From Wurfbainia villosa (Eukaryota > Streptophyta > Magnoliopsida > Zingiberales > Zingiberaceae), in the NCBI GenBank assembly GCA_025175895.1, contig CM046005.1, positions 60,040,325 through 60,104,324 of the forward strand: DNA of 64,000 nt, read 5' to 3'. Both the position numbers and the translations under genes were made by a program. A model generated the notes under the pieces. That model was not told the origin of the DNA. It made no database searches and was given only the letters and a program-made list of their open reading frames with translations. Positions 57,717 to 64,000 of this stretch are shown here, piece after piece. The stretch's first letter is position 1. The number at the start of each line of letters is the position of its first letter.

Positions 57717-57730
57717 TGGTATCCCAGCGG
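57717..57730 (+). promoter_or_regulatory. Altered primer-binding site of copia F
   Basis: TGGTATCCCAGCGG, two bases after the LTR end; the first seven bases match the tRNA-iMet type and then AGAG is replaced by CCAG. Confidence 0.7.
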
Positions 57731-57782
57731 GTCACTCTTCACTGGCTTTGCATCTGATGAAGCAAATGCACTAAAGGGCAAG

Positions 57783-59020
57783 ATGGATTTTCAAGAGAAA
57801 TTGGGTGACGACATCAACTTTCCACCTTCCTTCAACCGCGAAGATTTACATATTAGAAAGGTAGAATGATGCATTTTCTAATGTGTGACTTTGACAATTG
57901 GATTAGTGTCTTAGTAGGTTTTGACACTCCAAAAGACGAAGAAGGAAGAAAAATCAAGAAGAATAATTGGAGCCAAGACCAACTCCGATATTACAACATC
58001 AATAATAAGGTAATGGGTATATTGCTTAATGTAATTCTTAATGATTTTTTGATCAAGATAGGAGATTGCAAAGATGCCATGGAGATATGGAACAAATTGA
58101 CAAAACTCCATGAAGAGCCTCACTCAATCCAAGAAGATAAGGAAGAAGAGGAAGAGAGCTCGTTCTCACAAGAAAGTGAGGATTCGGAAGTCGAAGAGTG
58201 CTCGACATCCGAGGAGGAAGAAGAAGTGGAAGAATTGGAGGTTGAAAGACCATGAACATCCAAAGAAGAGGTAGAATTGGAAGAAACCTCAACCTCTAGG
58301 ATTGAGGAGGAGGAAGTTAGACCATTCACTCCAGAGCCGGAACAAAATCAAGAAGTGGCGTCTACCTCCGGGAGAGATGAAGAACTCACTCCGGCCACCA
58401 CCACCCTAGGTAACTCGAGCATTTCAATTAAAAATAAAATCCATATTATATGATTTGAGTGTAGGGAAGTAGGACACTACTAGAGCAAGTGTCCTAAGAA
58501 AGTCAAGAAAATTCAACCGCTGCCAAGAGTCCAAGAAAAGACCAATGAAGTCGGGGTCCCCACTATGAAAAGAAAGGAGCACGTGGTGTGCTTCAAATGC
58601 AATCAAAAGGGTCATTATAGGAGTCAATGCCCTAGGAAGAAGAAAGCACAAGAAGGAGCATCACATATAGGGGGAGCTTCTAAAGCAAACCCTAAGATAA
58701 AATTTAATAATGCTCATTCTTTAAGTTATAGGCAAAAGCATGTTAAAAATAATTTTAGTAATCTTGCTATTACTCATGAACAAAAGCATACTAGGAATAA
58801 TAGGTTTTATTTCTTAGGAGCTAAGCATGTCCATTTTATTAATAAGGAGAAATTTGGGACTAATGTCCCTAAAACAATATTACCTAGGGAGTCTATTAGG
58901 AAAATAGAGAACCATCTAGGCTTTAATGCTAAGAAAGATCGACATATGCCTAGAAAGAACAACCCTACTCAAAGAAATAATGGGCCCACAAAATTAAAGA
59001 GATTAGAGTTAGAGAACTAA
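57783..59020 (+). pseudogene. gag: Copia F Gag remnant with two CCHC knuckles
   Basis: Candidate ATG 57783, frameshift before 57866, then one frame to TAA 59018 with stops near 58253, 58451 and 58483. UBN2-type N-terminus (DFDNWISVLVGF, EIWNKLTKLHEE) is shortened; very acidic Glu/Ser middle. Two zinc knuckles: a damaged one (FECREVGHY, then a stop, then SKC, near 58455-58495, first Cys lost) and an intact CFKCNQKGHYRSQC (58588). Ends in a basic tail. Confidence 0.82.
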
Positions 59021-59028
59021 GCCTTGAG

Positions 59029-59893
59029 TGTTGGGATGTATACTGAAAGCCTATACTTTCTATGAACATCTTCATTTTGGAATAAGAATCACATGATCAT
59101 TGTTTGCATTTTATATTTATTGTATGTGTGCATATTTTTTGATACTTTACATTGTAGATAACATGGTGTGGGGTGTCACACAAAAGATCATATTATCAGT
59201 TCCTTGTAGAGTATAAGTAGAGGCTCACAACCAAGATGATTTTGGACAAACCATTGGCATTGTTGTAGTGTAATTTGAAATTGGTTTATCTTGGCCATAG
59301 AATTACACTAGTACACTTTGTGTGTATTAAGCAGGATCGACATAGATGGTGTGTCATTGATTATAGGACGAAACTGTGTCCTATTTATTAGGATGATGAT
59401 GTCCCCTTGAGGATCTCATAAGGATCATCATGTAAATCCTGCAGGTGGACTTGGTCCAACATGATGCTAAGGTTGAGTGGTACTACTCATGGAGTTAGAT
59501 GTTAATTAATTAATTGTCAGTAAATTAATTAATTAATGGACATTCGATATCTTAAATACGGGGAGATATTTGTACAATTAATATGTGGAGCCTATATATA
59601 TTTATGGGGTTGGTGAGGTAGATCAATGATGATCGCTTTAGTGGAATGGATTATCATTAATGGATTAGGATCGAATCCATTAGGTGGCCAAGATCCAACT
59701 CCTCCTCATGGTCCCTATTGTAGCATATTAAAACTCTCATGAAGCCTAGATCCAACGGACACGATTAAAAGGAGGCTTCGGCGAAATCTATATAAGAAGG
59801 GGTTGGAGAGGCTTGGGTGGCAACTCAAGTTGTGCTCTGGAGTTGGCGTGGGATAGGTTTGGCTGGCAGGAAGATTTGGTTTTGCTTCCTAGG
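59029..59893 (+). repeat. Family C-type LTR, truncated by gypsy H
   Basis: Starts TGTTGGGATGTATACTG nine bases after the copia F gag stop and aligns with 41632 onward, missing about 190 bases near 59345. Diverges after 59750, with its own TATA-like TCTATATAAG (59786). Cut by gypsy H at 59894. Lacks the 27-bp repeats of the other copies. Confidence 0.85.
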
Positions 59894-61261
59894 TGATACG
59901 CACGAACGCGACCTCAAATCTCGCAACGGAGACCGTCGAGGACTCAAAGTGCGCACTCGCGCTTAATGCCCGAAAGTGCACGGATGTCGTCAAGTAATAA
60001 AGATTATCGATCCCATAGGGACTGGGATTCAAATACCAATATATTCAGTTGTTGTAATTGTTCGGACGTAACTCTAAGAGGTTTCGATTGGTGAAGGATG
60101 TCAGTGGACTTTACTCTATACGGTGTCACATGGAGGAGGAAGGGAGTGTGCCAAGGTCTTTAAAGGTGATTATAGGACTTCGATTTCGCTTGTGTATCAC
60201 AAAACAATGTTGTCAATTAGCGTTGTCTAGATGTTTAGCTTTGGTTTTGTGGAAGGGACATCATACACTCTCCCGCAGAGCCGCCGCATCTACCGGGAGC
60301 TATCTCCGCCTAAAAGGATGGGATAGACGGTACGAGGATGCTGAATTAATCCCTACGATGAACCATTTACGATTCCACCGCACCCTTCTACTCGTAGTTA
60401 CAGGAGATCAGGTTTACTCCTAGGTTCCTTGTATCAAATCCCCTAAATCTTAAATACGAGGGTTGTCACACCTCGTATCGCCTAAGCACAGTGGATAGAA
60501 AACCAAACATGCATATATATAGTAAAAACAACTACCAATTGTCAAATCAAACTTAAAGGTAGAATTTAACATGAACCAACATTGTAATGTGCACACAAGC
60601 TACTCCCTAATCCTATAATCGAAAGTACTACTCCATGTATATGAAGGAAGAATCACAAAGCATGTTTATGTTCCAATACATAAGGAATAAAACGCAGGAA
60701 CAAAGAATTACAATACTTCCATGGTCTTCTCTTCGGCATTGAAGTGCAAGGCGTGGACCTCCGATGGCATTCCTCCTCCCCGTTGCGAGTTACCGAAGCT
60801 TTTTAGGGATTCGGCATGCCGTCCTAGCAGTCATGCCTCTCCCCTAGGGTTTGAGCGGAGCCATCCTTATATAGACATCGCCTCGAACCGCTGCAAAATC
60901 CAGAAAAAGCCCTAGTCATGCTAATCTAGCGGGCCACCACACGATCGTGTGTTTCCACACGGCCAGGCCGTGTGCGGCCCTAGGGTGCTGATCTCGCCGA
61001 TTGGGCATGGCCGTGTGAATCCACACACCCTGGTCGTGTCCCACTCTACGTCTAGCTGCGAAATGTCCTTCTTTTGCTCCGAAAGCGTGTCTTTTTAAGC
61101 CGAAATGCTAACCTGCACACAAAAGTCCAATGAGCATACCTCCGAACCAGAAAATTGGAAATGCGTGCAAAATAGAGTAACATATGCATGAAACTAACAT
61201 GAAATGTAACAAGATGTGAGCAAAAACTACTCTTAAAACCTTATATGTTTTGCTCACATCA
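59894..61261 (-). repeat. Gypsy H 3' LTR
   Basis: 1368 bp; minus strand TGATGTGAGC...GTGCGTATCA. Contains a TATA box (reverse strand TATATAAG, 60866-60873) and CCGTGTG/CACACGG inverted repeats (60937-61043). The 121-codon ORF at 60058-60423 lies in LTR sequence and has no recognisable domain. Confidence 0.82.
60866..60873 (-). promoter_or_regulatory. TATA box of gypsy H LTR
   Basis: TATATAAG on the minus strand followed by GATGG; the only good TATA in the LTR. Confidence 0.5.
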
Positions 61262-61275
61262 CTTCCCCCAGACTT
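61262..61275 (-). promoter_or_regulatory. Polypurine tract of gypsy H
   Basis: Reverse complement AAGTCTGGGGGAAG directly before TGATGTGAGC. A second similar tract (AAGTCTAGGGGG...) lies at 62213-62233. Confidence 0.75.
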
Positions 61276-62715
61276 AAATCTTTGCTTGTCCTCAAGCAAA
61301 CCTCAGTGTCATGAAATTTTAAAAAGATATTATTCCATAATTAGCATGTTAACTAAATTTATCAAGTGGTATTTGCAATCAAAGAGAAATAAATATGTTC
61401 TAAAAATTCACTAAGTTAGCTCCTCGTGCTCGTGCTAGGCGAATCATTCTTAGGGGATACCCATTCCATGGTGAGTTAAGTAGTCATCCCATAGCTTTCC
61501 TAAGGTTTCCGGCTCTTAGACACTTACCTGCCGAAAGCGAGGGTCGTTCCCTAGATCTAGCATAAAGTCTCAAAGGCGTGCTCGGTATTGAGAGAAATTG
61601 GTAGGTGTTTCCCAAATAACCTAACTCGGTCTCAAAGGGGCACCTAGCCATTTCCATCCACGACAACTATTTTTTTATCCCTCATAATCTTCTCTCCTTT
61701 TTTTTTTCTTCGTTTTCTTTTTCATTTCATTTCATTTCTTTTTTTTTTCTCTCTTCTTTTTTTTTCTTTTCTTTATTTTTTGGCTCACTGGGATTTTGAT
61801 TTTTTTGAATGGGCTTACACAATCCGAGCATCTCCAGTAATTAAAATGCTAAACCTAGAGTCACCTATGGATTCCAAAGTACTAGACTACTGAGATGAAT
61901 CATAACTCGTTATGTACTAGATTCTCCTTTTCAGAACGTTAGACATGTGTAAGTGTAAAAATAAAGCTAACCAGTGTAAGTCTAGAACATTCAATAGAGC
62001 CAATAAAATAAAATACCACGAGATAAATGACGTTAAGATACCTATGGGAACAACTCATGCAAGCAACTTTCAAAAATACTACTGAGGTAGCTTTATAGAT
62101 AACAAAAATTAAGTAAAGAAAGAAACTCAACAACTCATGCATGAATAAATGAACGAAAATACCAGAAAAGAAACTACTACTAGGAAACAAAACAAAATAA
62201 ACTTTGGGGTCTCCCCCCCCCCCCCTAGACTTAAATGAAAATATACCTCTAGTATGATGGACGAGGTGGAAAGTCTGGGAGCCTCGACATCTCTGGATCC
62301 TAGGAGAAACTACTGCTGAGCCGCTGATGCCACATGTACATGTGGTCGATCTGGGAGCTGGTGGATGCAGTGGTTACTCGGTGCTCTTCCTCCCGAGTTC
62401 ACTATGCCTGCTAGGCATGCATATGCTATTGCATCTCCTGGCGATAGGTAGCCTCCTCCTGGCGTCGGGCATCCTCCTCTTGCAAGTAAATACGGGCCTC
62501 GTCGTAGAAGTCCTCGGCCCACTGGAAGTGCTCCCGTAAGCCTGTAAACTCCGCATGCATATAGGAGCTATGATCATCCCATCGCTTCCCCTACGTCTGC
62601 TGCTCAGTGTATATGTCATCGAGGCACGATCGGAACTCCGAGAAATCATAGGCAGAAGTACCTGCATCCTTCTCAAAAGTAGGAAAAGAAAACGGTGCAG
62701 GTGTTGGCTTTTCAC
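61276..62715 (-). other. Gypsy H 3' non-coding region
   Basis: No supported gene. Contains a pyrimidine-rich low-complexity run (61676-61783), a C12 run (62213-62225) within a second PPT-like tract, and mixed sequence. The two overlapping ORFs of 62310-62733 show no domain. Confidence 0.55.
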
Positions 62716-62717
62716 GT

Positions 62718-62910
62718 GACCGTGTGAAATCACATGGCCTGACCGTGTGCGCCTCTGGAAGTCAGAGCACGGCCGTGTGAAAACACACTGCCTGACCGTG
62801 TGTGACTCTGGAAGTTAGGGCACGGCCGTGTGAAAACACACTGCCTGACCGTGTGCAACTCTGGAAGTCAGGGCATGGTCGTGTGAAAACACATGGCCTG
62901 GCCGTGCGCC
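62718..62910 (-). repeat. 53-bp tandem repeat with CCGTGTG hairpins
   Basis: The marker ACCGTGTG recurs at 62742, 62795, 62848 and (as GCCGTGCG) 62901, an exact 53-base period, about 3.5 units. Each unit carries GGCCGTGTGAAAACACAC-like inverted repeats. Related motifs lie in the H LTR and in LTR E'. Confidence 0.88.
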
Positions 62911-63139
62911 CTTTGTTTCTTTTCTCGTGGTGCACAATGGTCTGATTTTGCTCACTTACTTCACCGTATAAACTTAAAATGACTTTTGTTTTTACCTAGC
63001 AAGTTCTTTCTAGTCCTAATTCAAATGCAACATGCTAAATGAATATAAATCAAAGTTCAAAACAAATGAATGCAACAAACTAATAAGAAATAAACACAAA
63101 ATCTAAACTTGGGTTGCCTCCCAAGAAGCGCTTTGTTTA

Positions 63140-63992
63140 AGGTCTTTTAGCTCGACCTTATTCCTACGTTTCTATTTAGGCGTTTGAATCTTGCTCGTGG
63201 GGGAGCAAGATATTTGCTCACCTTATGCCTCCTCCCTTGTGATCCCTTATTACCATATCTCTTAAATCTTGCTCGTGGAGGGGTAAGATATTTATTGGCT
63301 TCCTTCCTTGGTTTGAGAGTGAACATGCTTATCTTTAAAGAATCATCAGGAGTTTGGTCATGATGTTATGTTTCATCCATATGCTGTAAATAATGTAACT
63401 CACCACAAATATTCTCACCAAAAGATTTATTAGCAGATTCTATCATGTCGAATGAAATTTTATCATTACAAATCACTAGGTGGGCTTTGTTATTGGTAAC
63501 TAAAGTTTTGGTGAGGGTTAAGGCAAGCTCTTCTAGACCCTTGAGGTTAGGAGGTGTTTTGATTGAAGCAAAGCACTCCTCGATTAAAGTATCAATTATA
63601 TAATCCTCAAGTTCTCCTTCTAGTGGTGATTGAATGGATTGTCCTTCTTTACTTCCAATGTCATCAACGTCCTCCTCATCCATTCACTCAAAGTGAGTCT
63701 TTGTAATATTAGGTTTAATCCAGTCATCAAAGCCACCTTCTAGTCGTTTGGTTTCTTCTCTTGCTAGATCTCATTCCATAATCTCCGTAAATTGTTGGCT
63801 ATGCTCCTCGCATTCCCTAGTAAAATTATCTAGCGGGGCTTCTAAGTGGGGACTTGGTTCTGGATAAAATTTGCATGGTGACTCATAGCTCTCGTTCTCA
63901 TTTTGGAAACAATATTGAGTCTCTGTCTGTGAATGCTGCCGTTGGAATTCAACATTTTCCGCTTGTTCTATTCGAATAAAATCATCCATCAT
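63140..63992 (-). pseudogene. Gypsy H internal ORF remnant, function unknown
   Basis: Minus-strand pieces 63992-63771 and 63683-63366 (MDEEDVDDIGSKEG..., ELALTLTKTLV) with continuation toward YLTPPRARFKR repeats. Acidic, Glu/Gln-rich. Not recognised as protease, RT or integrase. Its position upstream of the 3' LTR suggests the variable region between domains of Tat/Athila elements, or a gag/linker piece brought close by deletion. Confidence 0.45.
63188..63290 (-). repeat. Paired hairpins ATCTTGCTC...GAGCAAGAT
   Basis: 63189-63212 is ATCTTGCTC-GTGGG-GGAGCAAGAT, a near-perfect stem-loop. A weaker copy lies about 79 bases on (63267-63291). On the minus strand both translate as YL(T/A)PPRARFK in a degenerate ORF. 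Confidence 0.7.
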
Positions 63993-64000
63993 CTACTCAA

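Larger units (their letters stand above)
56223..59028 (+). mobile_element. Copia F, Sirevirus-like LTR plus gag remnant
   Basis: LTR 56223-57714, altered PBS 57717, gag remnant to 59020, then a family C LTR from 59029. No pol and no 3' LTR in the window. LTR architecture (GTCCAAG subrepeats, AGTCGACTGA palindromes, terminal CACCCCCCCTCTAG) matches copia A. Confidence 0.8.
59894..64000 (-). mobile_element. Ty3/gypsy element H, 3' part, cut by window end
   Basis: Minus strand: 3' LTR 59894-61261 preceded (window right) by a PPT and about 2.7 kb of 3' internal sequence. The LTR phrase TTATCGATCCCATAGGGAC (reverse orientation) and GGGAGGCAACCCAAG (63108-63122) after a degenerate ORF are common in plant Tat/Athila gypsy elements; that subgroup call is inference. 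Candidate TSD half CTAGG (59889-59893). Confidence 0.75.

Noticed and set aside
60058..60423. 121-codon ORF that might be a host gene exon
   Set aside because: Lies inside the LTR of gypsy H, no domain, and opposite in orientation to the element.
61676..61783. Pyrimidine-rich run as a possible intron tract or satellite
   Set aside because: Low-complexity sequence inside a retrotransposon body; no exon signals around it.

Overview
The window looks like an intergenic, transposon-saturated stretch of a flowering-plant nuclear genome. I find no convincing host gene, tRNA, rRNA or CRISPR array. Almost every base can be assigned to LTR retrotransposons (Ty1/copia, several of them Sirevirus-like, and Ty3/gypsy), one RTE-type LINE or a decayed CACTA DNA transposon. 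The species cannot be fixed from the sequence. The mix of Sirevirus-like copia, chromovirus-type gypsy, RTE LINE and CACTA elements is typical of a large angiosperm genome.

From 4.86 to 50.7 kb the window is one deep nest, reconstructed from TG...CA LTR ends and target-site duplications (TSDs). The host is a gypsy chromovirus-like element (5' LTR 4864-18440, primer-binding site 18448, 3' LTR 45771-50717). Its 5' LTR was hit by Sirevirus-like copia A (6806-17201, TSD GTCCT), and A's 3' LTR was hit by solo LTR E (13902-16019, TSD ATATC). The gypsy body was hit by minus-strand, gag-only copia B (20038-43908, TSD TTTAC), whose left LTR carries a further solo LTR G (20742-21590, TSD GTAGC). B's right LTR was hit by plus-strand copia C (26060-43433). 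C's 5' LTR was hit by minus-strand, gag-only copia D (27692-36372). D's right LTR was hit by a minus-strand RTE LINE (32299-35545, 17-bp TSD). That is five layers: gypsy > B > C > D > LINE.

Left flank (1-4863): the 3' end of a further gypsy copy, invaded by two minus-strand family-C insertions. One is the 5' LTR and leader of an element running off the window; the other is a solo LTR (2868-4768, TSD ACTTT). Because gypsy 3'-terminal sequence and a polypurine tract (PPT) also precede the gypsy LTR at 4864, the gypsy elements appear to be in tandem with a shared LTR.

Right flank (50718-64000): a CACTA (En/Spm) remnant; a family-E copia LTR with PBS but almost no body; a Sirevirus-like LTR (F) with a gag-only remnant; a family-C LTR; and a minus-strand gypsy element H whose LTR was inserted into that family-C LTR and whose body runs off the window.

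All coding regions are defective. A has two frameshifts and four stops. C is one uninterrupted frame with 13 in-frame stops and no indels. B and D keep only gag, both losing pol at the same point just before protease. The most interesting themes are these gag-only Sirevirus-like elements sharing LTR-end motifs with the pol-bearing element A, repeated short palindromes in their LTRs, and an LTR block in A that differs strongly between otherwise near-identical LTRs.
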